DNA of 64,000 nt from positions 3,901,001 through 3,965,000 of the forward strand of contig NZ_CP070502.1 of assembly GCF_018309085.1 (NCBI RefSeq), read 5' to 3'. A program made the translations under genes and the position numbers. The notes below the pieces were generated by a model that did no database searches, was not told the origin of the DNA, and worked only from the letters and a program-made list of their open reading frames with translations. Below, piece after piece: positions 34,281 to 42,629 of the stretch (its first letter is position 1; each line of letters starts with the position of its first letter). The DNA is from Sporosarcina sp. Marseille-Q4063 (GTDB lineage: Bacteria > Bacillota > Bacilli > Bacillales_A > Planococcaceae).

Positions 34281-35456
34281 ATGATAGATATTCTTGTAGA
34301 ACGAATTTTATTATTTCTGCCCAATGTGAATTTAATTCAATTGAAAATTGAACAAACGGAAACCGATGAAAATAGTTTTGAAGTTAGCGATAGACGAAAA
34401 GGAACTACATTTTTATATATCGTCATTAATGAAGACAACAACTTAGAATCTTTTTCGGTCGATACAGATTATTTTAATCAAGTGAGTACCGTAGAAAAAG
34501 AGAACGTTATAGAACTCTCTCGTAACATCGTCAATGAATTTATTATAGATGACTGTGACTTGCTGCATTTATCCGCAGCAATAGATTTTGACGGGTATTG
34601 GTTGATTGAATTTATTCGAAAAGATTCGTTTATGGGGTTAGAGTTACCGAATTCAGGTGTATCAATTCAAGTCGATAAAAATGGACTGGTTTCTGGAGCA
34701 ACTTTTATTAATGAACCTTTTGAAATTGAGGAACCTGTCATGACAATAACAACCGAAGATGCGAAACAGCGTTATCTAGACGAACTCATCTTAGCCCCGA
34801 TGATTTGCCGTTTTGACACTGATTTTATTGGTGCGGATGACGAGTACCATTTGGTTTACGCCGTAGAGGATTTTGTCATGGATGTTGGTACCAATGGTGA
34901 AATACATACGATTGAAATGTTCGATGTGCAAAAGGCGGAGTATATAGAGCTATCGCTGGTTGAAAAATCTCTTGATAAAGATTGTATAACTGCATGCAAT
35001 CAATCAATCCTATTTTTACAAGGTCAATACAAAAATGCTTTAGATAATTTCCGTTTACTAAAAGAGGACTATCAAGACTTAGAGGATGAAGATTCTCGTT
35101 TTCGATTCACGTTTCAACGATTTGAGCGAGGGATTCGGGTGGGGAATGCTACCATCAGAATAGAAGTGGATCCACAAACACTTCTAATTACCGATGTTAA
35201 TACAGATTCCGAAGTATTAGTGGACCTATCTCAAATTACGAACCAATGTACAATTCCACTTGAGGAGGCTATTGAGATTTATGGTAACGCACTAGAAATG
35301 GAACTATGCTGGTCAAAAGAGGTTGAGGATGATCAAGTACTTTATAAGTTGAACTATTTATCTTCATTCCCGGAAACGGTTGGACATATGCGGGCAATCG
35401 ATGCGACAACTGGAAAACCATGGATTATCGATACATCATATATGGAAGAGTTTTGA
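34281..35456 (+). CDS. Hypothetical protein with YcdB/YcdC-like repeats
   Basis: This 391-residue soluble, acidic protein has no signal peptide. It contains repeated units of about 60-70 residues of the form '...GxxIxVDxxTGxVxxF', for example GVSIQVDKNGLVSGATFINEPFEIEEPVMTITTEDAKQRYLDELILAP and ATIRIEVDPQTLLITDVN...LEEAIEIYGNALE. This pattern resembles YcdB/YcdC and PepSY-like domains. AGAGGAGAG is followed by ATG at 34281. It is followed closely by a broken DUF1963 gene. The role is unknown. Confidence 0.5.
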   Translation: MIDILVERILLFLPNVNLIQLKIEQTETDENSFEVSDRRKGTTFLYIVINEDNNLESFSVDTDYFNQVSTVEKENVIELSRNIVNEFIIDDCDLLHLSAAIDFDGYWLIEFIRKDSFMGLELPNSGVSIQVDKNGLVSGATFINEPFEIEEPVMTITTEDAKQRYLDELILAPMICRFDTDFIGADDEYHLVYAVEDFVMDVGTNGEIHTIEMFDVQKAEYIELSLVEKSLDKDCITACNQSILFLQGQYKNALDNFRLLKEDYQDLEDEDSRFRFTFQRFERGIRVGNATIRIEVDPQTLLITDVNTDSEVLVDLSQITNQCTIPLEEAIEIYGNALEMELCWSKEVEDDQVLYKLNYLSSFPETVGHMRAIDATTGKPWIIDTSYMEEF

Positions 35457-35489
35457 TAATTATCTAGGATGAGAAGGGATGATTGTGTG

Positions 35490-36280
35490 ATGAATATTGA
35501 CACTACTCTAGAACAATTTAATCTACTTCATAAGAAAGCAGCATTATTAAAAATTGCTGCGTCGTCGATTGGAATTACAAAAGAAAAAACGGATGAAAAA
35601 GATATACAACTTGGTAGATCTAAATTTGGAGGCATGCCTGATTTACCGACACATTTGTCGTTTCCAAAATACGAAAATGGTAGCTTACTTTTTTAGCACA
35701 AATTAATTTATCAGAAGCAAAATCATATGACAAAGAAAGTCTTTTTCCCGAAACAGGAATCTTATACTTCTTTTATGACATTATCGAACAGCCTTGGGGG
35801 ATGGATAAAGAAGACGAGGAAAGTTTTCAAGTTTATTATTTTGATGGTGATGCACGGGAGTTAGCGCGTACTCCTTATCCTGAAATTACTGAAGATTATT
35901 TTCCTATACCAACTTATAAAATAATATTTACAGAAATAGTAACCTTTCCGGAGGAGCTTAACGGTTTAGATTTAACTGAAGATGAATTGTATAATTACTA
36001 CGAATTCAGGGAAAGTAGTCAGCCGAGACATTATATGTTTGGTGAACCATTCAACATTCAAAACAATGTGTTTGAAGAAATTATTTACTATGAAAATGAA
36101 GCAGAAGCCGATGGGAAAATAAAATTAAGAAATAAAGAATTGGTTTTGCTATTTCAAATGGATAGTGATGATTTAAATGTAATGTGGGGGGATTCTGGTA
36201 CAATTTATTTCTGTATCGATAAAAAAGATCTTGAGAACAAAACGTTTTCGAAGACGAAATTTACGCTTCAGTGTTATTAA
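35490..36280 (+). pseudogene. DUF1963 (YwqG-like) gene with a one-base frameshift
   Basis: The first frame reads to ...GGMPDLPTHLSFPKYENGSLLF and stops. Continuing in the +1 frame gives LAQINLSEAKSYDKESLFPETGILYFFYD... to a normal C-terminus at 36280 (GDSGTIYFCIDKKDLENKTFSKTKFTLQCY). Together they make one full DUF1963 protein of about 263 residues. The break is in a T-run of six (35689-35694); seven Ts would restore the frame. It may be a true mutation, a slippage-controlled switch or a sequencing error. Start near 35490. Confidence 0.8.
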
Positions 36281-36318
36281 AGGGATTCGACTTGAAAGGG
36301 AAAAGGAGGCAATTTATA

Positions 36319-36543
36319 TTGTTTTTCAGAAAAATGACCGAACCTGAAATTGTTAACAGTAAGAAAGGTCAATTACTTGGATTTTTTACGTTTGCTATTA
36401 TGTTATTCGTTAATATTATCTATCATGAGATAAGTGAAATCGAGTTATTCTCCAATTTAACCATATTAATGGTGGGATTGGTCGTTGCTTTCGGCTACGA
36501 ATTTATTTTGAATATGAAGGATAAATCAAAAAAGAAACGTTGA
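36319..36543 (+). CDS. Small membrane protein
   Basis: This 74-residue protein has two membrane helices (about 20-37 and 44-63) and a lysine-rich C-terminus (KDKSKKKR), consistent with an inside-positive topology. AAAAGGAGG lies 9 nt before a TTG at 36319, a better start than the upstream frame, which overlaps the DUF1963 gene. No family was recognised. It lies between the broken gene and the phosphotransferase and may share their transcript. Confidence 0.5.
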   Translation: MFFRKMTEPEIVNSKKGQLLGFFTFAIMLFVNIIYHEISEIELFSNLTILMVGLVVAFGYEFILNMKDKSKKKR

Positions 36544-36562
36544 GTTGATTGGGGGGAAATCA

Positions 36563-37450
36563 ATGGATATTCATTCAATACCTTTTTTGAAAAATAACTC
36601 ATCATTCGAATTTATCAATGAAGGATTTTCGACTGATGAGAAATGGTGCGTGGATCATACATATTTAGTACGAATTTCTCCAAATGGCGATCGAGAGCGT
36701 TTAGAAATGCAGGCAAATTTGACAAATGCTGCCCATGAAAATGATCCACACATTCCTTTCGTGCATGAAGTAGGGGTTCATGATGGCAAAACTTATATGA
36801 TTTTGGATTACATCAAAGGTGAAAGTGGGCGAGTGGTGCTACCGAAACTAAGTAAGGATATTCAATACCGAATTGGTCAGCAAGTGGGACAAACACTATA
36901 CAAGATGCATCAGATTACTGCTCCTGATAGCTATCCATCTTGGGATCATCGTTTGATTTCTCAAGTTGAGAGATTATTACCGCGGTTTGAAGACATTGCT
37001 ACTGGCAATAAACGGTATGAAAAGGTTGCTCGTTTTGTCATGAATCATTTGCATTTAATTGCTGGGCGTCCTAGTTGTGTTCAGCATCATGACTTTCATC
37101 CAGGAAACATTTTGATTCATGGAGAGCAATTTACTGGTTTGATTGATATGGAAAAAGTTAGATACGCGGACCCCATGAATGAGTTTAAAAAGATGGAGTA
37201 CTTTAATGTACCTATAAGTAAGGATTATTCCCGTGGTGTATTTGATGGATATCATGATAACGCACCCATTCCGACTTCTTTTTGGGAATTGCATAGATTG
37301 TACGCAGCGATTCATATTATATCCGCAGAAGTTTGGGCCAATGAAATCGCGCTGGATCAGCAAGATAGGTTCAAAACTTATACGGATTTTACTATAAATC
37401 AATTTGATGATTTCAATCTACTCATCCCAAAGTGGTATAAAGAAGATTGA
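36563..37450 (+). CDS. Aminoglycoside phosphotransferase-family (APH) kinase
   Basis: This 295-residue protein has the APH/choline-kinase fold. The Brenner motif is HHDFHPGNILIH (about 174-185) and the metal-binding segment GLIDMEKVRYADPMNE (about 191-206). An N-terminal nucleotide-binding lobe ends DGKTYMILDYIKGE. GGGGGG lies 6 nt before the ATG at 36563. It phosphorylates a small molecule. Antibiotic resistance is only one possibility in this broad family. Confidence 0.8.
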   Translation: MDIHSIPFLKNNSSFEFINEGFSTDEKWCVDHTYLVRISPNGDRERLEMQANLTNAAHENDPHIPFVHEVGVHDGKTYMILDYIKGESGRVVLPKLSKDIQYRIGQQVGQTLYKMHQITAPDSYPSWDHRLISQVERLLPRFEDIATGNKRYEKVARFVMNHLHLIAGRPSCVQHHDFHPGNILIHGEQFTGLIDMEKVRYADPMNEFKKMEYFNVPISKDYSRGVFDGYHDNAPIPTSFWELHRLYAAIHIISAEVWANEIALDQQDRFKTYTDFTINQFDDFNLLIPKWYKED

Positions 37451-37460
37451 AGTAAATTCA

Positions 37461-37487
37461 TGCGCCCAAAATCAAGCCGCGGGCGCA
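37461..37487. terminator. Possible terminator between convergent genes
   Basis: TGCGCCC and GGGCGCA form a 7-bp GC-rich stem with a 13-nt loop, but only a weak T-run on the minus strand (TGAATTT). Confidence 0.4.
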
Positions 37488-37502
37488 AGAAACAATTCGC
37501 TG

Positions 37503-38354
37503 TCATTCAACTGCATTATAATACTCATCAATCGGCACAAATAATCCAACTTTGCCATGTGCTTCATCTTTCATAGTTGCGAATACGACACCAATTACTT
37601 CACCGCTCCGATTTATAACAGGGCTGCCACTATTCCCGCGATAAACAGGGGCTTCCATCATAATGACTGGAACATCCCAATCGGTTAATTGGGTATAATC
37701 AATAATTGTTCCTTCATTCGCGATACCTTTAAAACTCAGCGGATTTCCAATGAAATAGATTGGTTCGTGATCAATAAACGTTGTTTGATCCGCGAGTTCC
37801 AAAAACGGCAAGTTTTCAGCATCGATATCTAATATCGCAAGGTCGACAGACGGATATGTATTCACAACATTGGCTGTAAAGCGACCCTCATCGGGAAACA
37901 CTACTGTGACCACGGAATTTCCTTCAATGACGTGATGATTTGTCAGTATCGTTCCATCGCTCGAGATGTTGAAACCTGTACCTTTACCATCTTCCGTAAC
38001 AACCACCACAACGGCTTCTTTATAAGTCGCAATATCTTCTTGTTGCGATAACTTCATCGATGTTCTTAAAAAGTCGATTGCTGGAATCGAATAGATTTCA
38101 AATACGACTGAAAATGTACTTACGAGCATCATGATCGACATCAACCAAAAAATCCATTTTGGGAAGGAATGTCTTGGTTTGGAATTTGTTTTTTCAAGAG
38201 ATGCTTTGTAGAGTGCTTCCCGCTGTGCTTCCAACACGAGTTCCTGTAGTTCTTCATCGCTGATATCTCCGTCAACTTCTGGACTGCTTTCGTCATCAAT
38301 TATTTCGGTATCATCTTCAATGTTTTTTCCTTTCTGATCGCTCTTTGAATCCAC
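37503..38354 (-). CDS. Membrane-anchored trypsin-like (S1C, HtrA-type) serine protease without PDZ
   Basis: This 283-residue protein has an acidic N-terminal cytoplasmic part, one membrane helix (about 65-88) and an extracellular S1C protease domain. The triad is H141 (TNHHVIEG), D171 (SVDLAILD) and S242 (RGNSGSP). It ends about 40 residues after the serine region with no PDZ domain. The start is GTG at 38354 with GGGGGTG upstream; a longer frame to 38393 is less likely. It probably serves envelope quality control or processing. Confidence 0.82.
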   Translation of the reverse strand: MDSKSDQKGKNIEDDTEIIDDESSPEVDGDISDEELQELVLEAQREALYKASLEKTNSKPRHSFPKWIFWLMSIMMLVSTFSVVFEIYSIPAIDFLRTSMKLSQQEDIATYKEAVVVVVTEDGKGTGFNISSDGTILTNHHVIEGNSVVTVVFPDEGRFTANVVNTYPSVDLAILDIDAENLPFLELADQTTFIDHEPIYFIGNPLSFKGIANEGTIIDYTQLTDWDVPVIMMEAPVYRGNSGSPVINRSGEVIGVVFATMKDEAHGKVGLFVPIDEYYNAVE

Positions 38355-38432
38355 GCGCTCACCCCCGACTAAAACACTTTGCACTATGTACAATTATACA
38401 CAAACGAGAGCGGGAAGGGATTATTCAAAAAG

Positions 38433-38469
38433 AAAACCCAGCACTGCGATTGAAGCAGAGCCGGGTTTT
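38433..38469 (-). terminator. Terminator of the DJ-1/PfpI gene
   Basis: AAAACCCGGC and GCTGGGTTTT stem on the minus strand, then CTTTTT. Confidence 0.7.
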
Positions 38470-38477
38470 ACAATTTT

Positions 38478-39002
38478 CTATTTCGCAGCAAGTACATCTG
38501 CAAATGCTTTTACATATGGCGGTAAATCAGGTGGACGCTGACTGGATACAATATGACCGTCAACAACGACAGCTTCATCGGTCCAGTTTCCTCCTGCGTT
38601 CATCATATCGTGTTTAATGCCAGGCGTACTTGTTACATTTACGCCTTTTAAAATGTCAGCTGAGATGAGTACCCAACCAGCATGACAAATTTGGCCGATT
38701 GGTTTTTTAGCATCATCCATAACGCGAATGAAGTTCAGAACCTCTTCATATCTTCTTAATTTATCAGGCGCCCATCCGCCCGGCACAAGAATTGCGTCAT
38801 AATCTTCTGCGCGAATATCGGAAAATTTATAGTCAGATACGGCTGGAACACCGTACTTTCCAATATACGTTTTTCCTTTTTCTAATCCAACCAAATGAAC
38901 GATTGCACCTTCTTCACGAAGACGATAGATTGGATACCAAAGTTCTAAATCTTCAAACTCATCTTCGACAAGGGCGATGACTTTCTTATCTTTTAGTCTC
39001 AT
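38478..39002 (-). CDS. DJ-1/PfpI-family protein (YfkM-like)
   Basis: This 174-residue protein has the class I glutamine amidotransferase-like fold: KVIALVEDEFEDLELWYP with the conserved E near residue 15, DAILVPGGWAPDKLRR, and the nucleophile elbow GQICHAGWVL with its cysteine near residue 104. H follows C directly, as in PfpI/YfkM/YraA proteins linked to stress protection and protein deglycation. AAAGGAGG precedes the ATG. Confidence 0.85.
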   Translation of the reverse strand: MRLKDKKVIALVEDEFEDLELWYPIYRLREEGAIVHLVGLEKGKTYIGKYGVPAVSDYKFSDIRAEDYDAILVPGGWAPDKLRRYEEVLNFIRVMDDAKKPIGQICHAGWVLISADILKGVNVTSTPGIKHDMMNAGGNWTDEAVVVDGHIVSSQRPPDLPPYVKAFADVLAAK

Positions 39003-39076
39003 TCAAATTCCCTCCTTTACGAGTAACCTACAGTTTACCAGTAATCCAGGGCCAGTTGAAATGGAAGGCCTTGCAA

Positions 39077-40432
39077 TCAGATTCCGAACATCGTTAACAT
39101 AATCCAGGCTGATGCGTAAAACACCATAAATTGCACGCCTGCGCCGATGCCCAAAATACGATTCAACAGGCCGCCAACTGCAGCTACTGTAAATGTTAAG
39201 ACGATGCCGACGACTTGTCCCTCATGGAATGCCAAAAGACAGGCTAATCCTATGAACATCGCGACGATCGCTTCTTGGCTAATATACTTCATGACCAAGA
39301 CAGAAGCTTTACGTGCATAGTTCATTGTAAACGGATAGGCAATTAATGCGGCCACGATAAGACCAATCGCGCCGTAAAGGAAAAACTCCCAAGACGTTAA
39401 ATAGGTATGCAAGTTGTTGACTGGGTCTATTGTAAAAACGGGCGGCGCAATAAATAGTGGTGATGCCGGGCCTAAAGCAACGGGACTTAACGGAATCCCG
39501 AAAGCGATTAATGGAATGATTGTTTCTGCGATATATGTAGATTCCGTAACACCATTCATAACAGCTAAGCTAGTCGTTGATTTTTTGTAAGCGCCTTTTG
39601 TTCGAGAACCGACAATTTCTCCCATAAGAGACGTCATTCCAACGGGACTAAAAACAAACGTGAGTGACGAGATGAAAGTAGTGACCGCCGTGAAGAATTT
39701 TTGCTCCCCCGATAATATTTTCAACGGATTTGGGAAAAAACCTTTCCACATCTTTGTTTCAGGTGCCAATTGATACTTTTTCGGTTCATTTTTTTCGATT
39801 GCTCGTTTTGCGCTGGATGAAGTAGCGATGAGTATATCAGAAAACATGGGACCGATTGCAATCCCTAGGAAGAAACTGATGGCTAAATGTTTATCTAATA
39901 TGCTGAAGCTAATCATGTCTAGACTTTTAATGAAAAATGCAAAAGGAATGATCATTAATACACTGACCCATCTACCTTGAGAAAAGAAAGCGATTAATAC
40001 GGCAGCGATTGTAAAGATTATGCCGGAAGAAGATTTAAAGAAATCAGCAAACTGACCTAGAAATTGTCCCAATAATACAGCTGTCGGAAGTGCGATAAAA
40101 GCACCTATAATCCCGCCGGAAATCATTTTTCTAAGTGCCACATGGGGCATGCCCATTCTTCTTAACGTGTTTGCATGATCAACTAATGGAACCGCCGTAG
40201 TGTCACCGGGAATCCCCATCAACGCAGTAGGAACAGCATGGGTTAAGTGTTTCGCTAATACTGCCGCCATGAAAAACGAGAAAATCGCCGCTGGCGGAGC
40301 GCCCAATAAGACGACTAATAAAGTCAATGGAACCATTACCGCTGTTTCATCCGTCCCGGATATCAAACCAATCAAGGAAAAAACAACAGCGCCTATAAAG
40401 GCAAATAATATGGCGGTCATGAGTAAACTCAT
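39077..40432 (-). CDS. Divergent TctA-like permease
   Basis: This 451-residue membrane protein has about 11 helices. The N-terminal half keeps TctA-like glycine/proline signatures (AFIGAVVFSLIGLISGTDETAV; ALMGIPGDTTAVPLVDHANTLRRMG) and an internal repeat (FGIPLSPVALGPASPLFI). It lacks the exact LPGIGP and LPGAGA loops of the tctA at 24000. It overlaps the preceding 148-residue membrane gene by 4 nt (ATGA). No TctC-type binding protein is near. It is probably a carboxylate transporter subunit of a separate subgroup. Confidence 0.6.
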   Translation of the reverse strand: MSLLMTAILFAFIGAVVFSLIGLISGTDETAVMVPLTLLVVLLGAPPAAIFSFFMAAVLAKHLTHAVPTALMGIPGDTTAVPLVDHANTLRRMGMPHVALRKMISGGIIGAFIALPTAVLLGQFLGQFADFFKSSSGIIFTIAAVLIAFFSQGRWVSVLMIIPFAFFIKSLDMISFSILDKHLAISFFLGIAIGPMFSDILIATSSSAKRAIEKNEPKKYQLAPETKMWKGFFPNPLKILSGEQKFFTAVTTFISSLTFVFSPVGMTSLMGEIVGSRTKGAYKKSTTSLAVMNGVTESTYIAETIIPLIAFGIPLSPVALGPASPLFIAPPVFTIDPVNNLHTYLTSWEFFLYGAIGLIVAALIAYPFTMNYARKASVLVMKYISQEAIVAMFIGLACLLAFHEGQVVGIVLTFTVAAVGGLLNRILGIGAGVQFMVFYASAWIMLTMFGI

Positions 40433-40875
40433 TTTTTATCGTCACCACCCAATGCTTCGAAATGTTTTAACACACCGAGTTCTTTTAATTCTTTTTTTGT
40501 AATCGGATCATTTTCAATCAATTTTAATTCCTCGCGGGGATTCAATTGTAAATCCTCAAAAACATCCCTCATGCTTTCGTATGAAGTTTCTTCTTCTAAT
40601 AAAATACGTTTAGGCTTGAAGATTATTGAACATAACGCTAAAGATAATACAGTACCTACAATCCCAAGAAGTAGGGAATATGACGCAACCATATTTTCAC
40701 TGGCGATTGCGGGGAAAATTCGGAGGCCGATATTATATCCACCTAAGCTAATGCTGACGCTTAATATAATTGCAAATAATAACTGATTGGGGACAATGGT
40801 GTCGCCTAATATCTCCAAAAACTTTTTCTGTCCTTTATTTGTTGAATCATTGTCATCGTGTTGCTGCCGGGACAT
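40429..40875 (-). CDS. Small membrane protein partner of the TctA-like permease
   Basis: This 148-residue protein has two or three membrane helices in its first half (about 33-52 and 63-90) and a hydrophilic, acidic C-terminal domain (EEETSYESMRDVFEDLQLNPREELKLIENDP...KKELKELGVLKHF). It occupies the position of TctB but has a different topology and a large soluble tail. Its stop overlaps the next start (ATGA). It is probably a dedicated subunit; no family was recognised. Confidence 0.55.
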   Translation of the reverse strand: MSRQQHDDNDSTNKGQKKFLEILGDTIVPNQLLFAIILSVSISLGGYNIGLRIFPAIASENMVASYSLLLGIVGTVLSLALCSIIFKPKRILLEEETSYESMRDVFEDLQLNPREELKLIENDPITKKELKELGVLKHFEALGGDDKK

Positions 40876-40987
40876 TCACTTCACCTCTCTAAGTTGTCTT
40901 GTGTTAAGCAAAGCCAATTATACTATTTTACCTCTACGTGTGAAAGGTATTTAGCTTTAGTTTCAATAAATCGTATAATTTTCCCAG

Positions 40988-41016
40988 TTGCAATACGAAC
41001 GTATATTCCATATAAT
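40988..41016 (+). promoter_or_regulatory. Promoter of the WYL-like/YolD operon with LexA box
   Basis: TTGCAA (40988-40993), an exact 17-bp spacer and TATAAT (41011-41016). Inside the spacer, CGAACGTATATTCC (40996-41009) matches the Bacillus LexA/DinR box CGAACRNRYGTTYC at 13 of 14 positions. Binding there would block RNA polymerase, so the operon should be SOS-induced. Confidence 0.75.
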
Positions 41017-41037
41017 GAAGAAAAGGAGGGAACACCC

Positions 41038-41259
41038 GTGCGTATCAAGCTGATTAATTCGATGAAGTATAGTGAGTCACTGGACATGATTTATATTGCA
41101 AATAACGGTGTAATTAGTAAGCGAAGAGTCAAGGTTATTCAAATTGAAGAGGGGACTTTCCGAGCCTACTGTTATTTGCGTAAATCAACCAGAACTTTCA
41201 AAATCGACAATGTGCTTGCGCTAGTTCCTGTGATCCAAACTGAAAGCATGGTGATTTAA
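41038..41259 (+). CDS. Small WYL-like domain protein
   Basis: This 73-residue protein has strand-rich content (DMIYIANNGVISKRRVKVIQIEEGTFRAYCYLRKSTRTFKIDNVLALVPV), consistent with a lone WYL-type Sm-like domain whose R-x-F-x-I/D-N-V end contacts ligands or nucleic acid. It starts at GTG with AAAGGAGG upstream. It overlaps the YolD gene by one base (TAATG). The pair sits under a LexA-type operator, as yolD-like genes near Y-family polymerases do. Confidence 0.6.
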   Translation: MRIKLINSMKYSESLDMIYIANNGVISKRRVKVIQIEEGTFRAYCYLRKSTRTFKIDNVLALVPVIQTESMVI

Positions 41260-41597
41260 TGTACAAAAATATTCGTGACCGCGGAACGAAGAAATGGACA
41301 GCAATGATGTTGCCCGAGCATGTGGAAGCGTTAAGGGAGTGGATGGCCGAAGATGACTACGTTGAGAAGCCGGAATTTGATGATTGGGAGTTAATTTTAA
41401 TCCAAGAAGAAATCGAACGTAGCCTTCAAAGTGGGAGTCCGGTAAACATCCAAACCTGGAAGGATGGAAAGGTCATCACTTTTGAAGGAGTTATCAGCAG
41501 AATCGATATCCGCTTGAGACAGATTTTGCTTGTAACCTCATTTGAAACAACTCGTATTTCGGTGTCGGACGTGATCAGAGTTCAAGTCTTGGATTGA
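41259..41597 (+). CDS. YolD-like protein
   Basis: This 112-residue protein matches the YolD family: N-terminal RDRGTKKWTAMMLPEHVEALREWM (about 6-29) and a C-terminal strand-rich part (INIQTWKDGK...GVISRIDIRLRQILLV...TRISVSDVIRVQ). YolD proteins usually lie beside UvrX/DinB-like translesion polymerases in SOS regulons. Here no polymerase follows; the next gene is fdhD on the other strand. The function is not established. Confidence 0.8.
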   Translation: MYKNIRDRGTKKWTAMMLPEHVEALREWMAEDDYVEKPEFDDWELILIQEEIERSLQSGSPVNIQTWKDGKVITFEGVISRIDIRLRQILLVTSFETTRISVSDVIRVQVLD

Positions 41598-41621
41598 GTT
41601 TTTAAGTGGGATATAGAAAAG

Positions 41622-41649
41622 AAGCATCGTGTCAAAACGATGCTTTTTG
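41622..41649 (+). terminator. Terminator of the YolD operon
   Basis: AAGCATCGT and ACGATGCTT stem with TTTTT. Confidence 0.8.
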
Positions 41650-41708
41650 TATTTGATAAAATCTAGGATGGCAACCTTGTCCCCGTTATGAATTCGACAA
41701 CATGCTGC

Positions 41709-42497
41709 CTAAATAATAATTCGTTCTGGATGCGTATATAAGTTAAAAGAGCCATCCCTGATAAAACCAACCGTGGTGATGCCTAAATCCTCGGCGAGTT
41801 GTAATGCAAGTTCAGTAGGAGCTGATTTCGATAAAACTACCTCGCACCCGATTTTTGCAACCTTCAAAAGGATTTCAGAAGAGATTCGGCCGCTAAACAC
41901 AATCACTTTATCGTCGACGGGAATATTGTTCTTCAAACAATGCCCATAAATTTTATCCAAAGCGTTATGGCGCCCGATATCCATTCTTGATAAAACAATG
42001 CCGTTTCGATCGCATAAAGCCGCGTTGTGGACCCCGCCGGTATGCTGAAAAAGTTTTGCCGAATTCTCCATTTCTGCCATTAGCGAAAAGCATTCCTCGG
42101 CCGTTAAAGTAACGCGGGTTTCCGTCATTATTTTAGCTGTGAGTGCATCATTCGCAAACACAAATCCTTGTCGGCTCATCCCGCAACACGAGGTGATATA
42201 ACGTTTGCTTTGTAACTTTTCATAAAAAGGGTAGAGTTTATCTGTTTTTATATGGACGTATCCCAGCTCTTCTTGCACCCATATCTCTTTAATTTCATCA
42301 TATTTACCGATTACTCTTTCAGAAGCCAAGAAGCCGATAACCATGTCTTCGATATATTCGGGCGTGCAAACGATAGTCATAAATTCTTTGTCGTTAATTT
42401 TAATCGTGACGGGGTGCTCAACAGCGACATTGTCTTCTTTTGGGTGAAAGCTTCCTTTGGAAAAACGCAAAACATTTCGTTTTTGAATTTTCTTCAC
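41709..42497 (-). CDS. fdhD: Formate dehydrogenase accessory sulfurtransferase FdhD
   Basis: A 262-residue FdhD family protein. EHPVTIKINDKEFMTIVCTPEYIEDMVIGFL is the N-terminal hallmark, ITSCCGMSRQG around residue 105 carries the cysteine motif used in sulfur transfer, and MDIGRHNALDKIYG follows. FdhD moves sulfur from a cysteine desulfurase to the molybdenum cofactor of formate dehydrogenase. It is divergent from the fdh genes across a 132-bp control region. Confidence 0.92.
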   Translation of the reverse strand: MKKIQKRNVLRFSKGSFHPKEDNVAVEHPVTIKINDKEFMTIVCTPEYIEDMVIGFLASERVIGKYDEIKEIWVQEELGYVHIKTDKLYPFYEKLQSKRYITSCCGMSRQGFVFANDALTAKIMTETRVTLTAEECFSLMAEMENSAKLFQHTGGVHNAALCDRNGIVLSRMDIGRHNALDKIYGHCLKNNIPVDDKVIVFSGRISSEILLKVAKIGCEVVLSKSAPTELALQLAEDLGITTVGFIRDGSFNLYTHPERIII

Positions 42498-42629
42498 TGA
42501 AATCCCCCTTTCATCAATCCTGAAACTTATCTATTTATCTATAATACTAGAATACATTGTCTATTCTAAAAATATCAACTACAATTATAGTAAAGCTTAT
42601 TCTGTATTAGTCAAAGGGAGGCGCATTCA

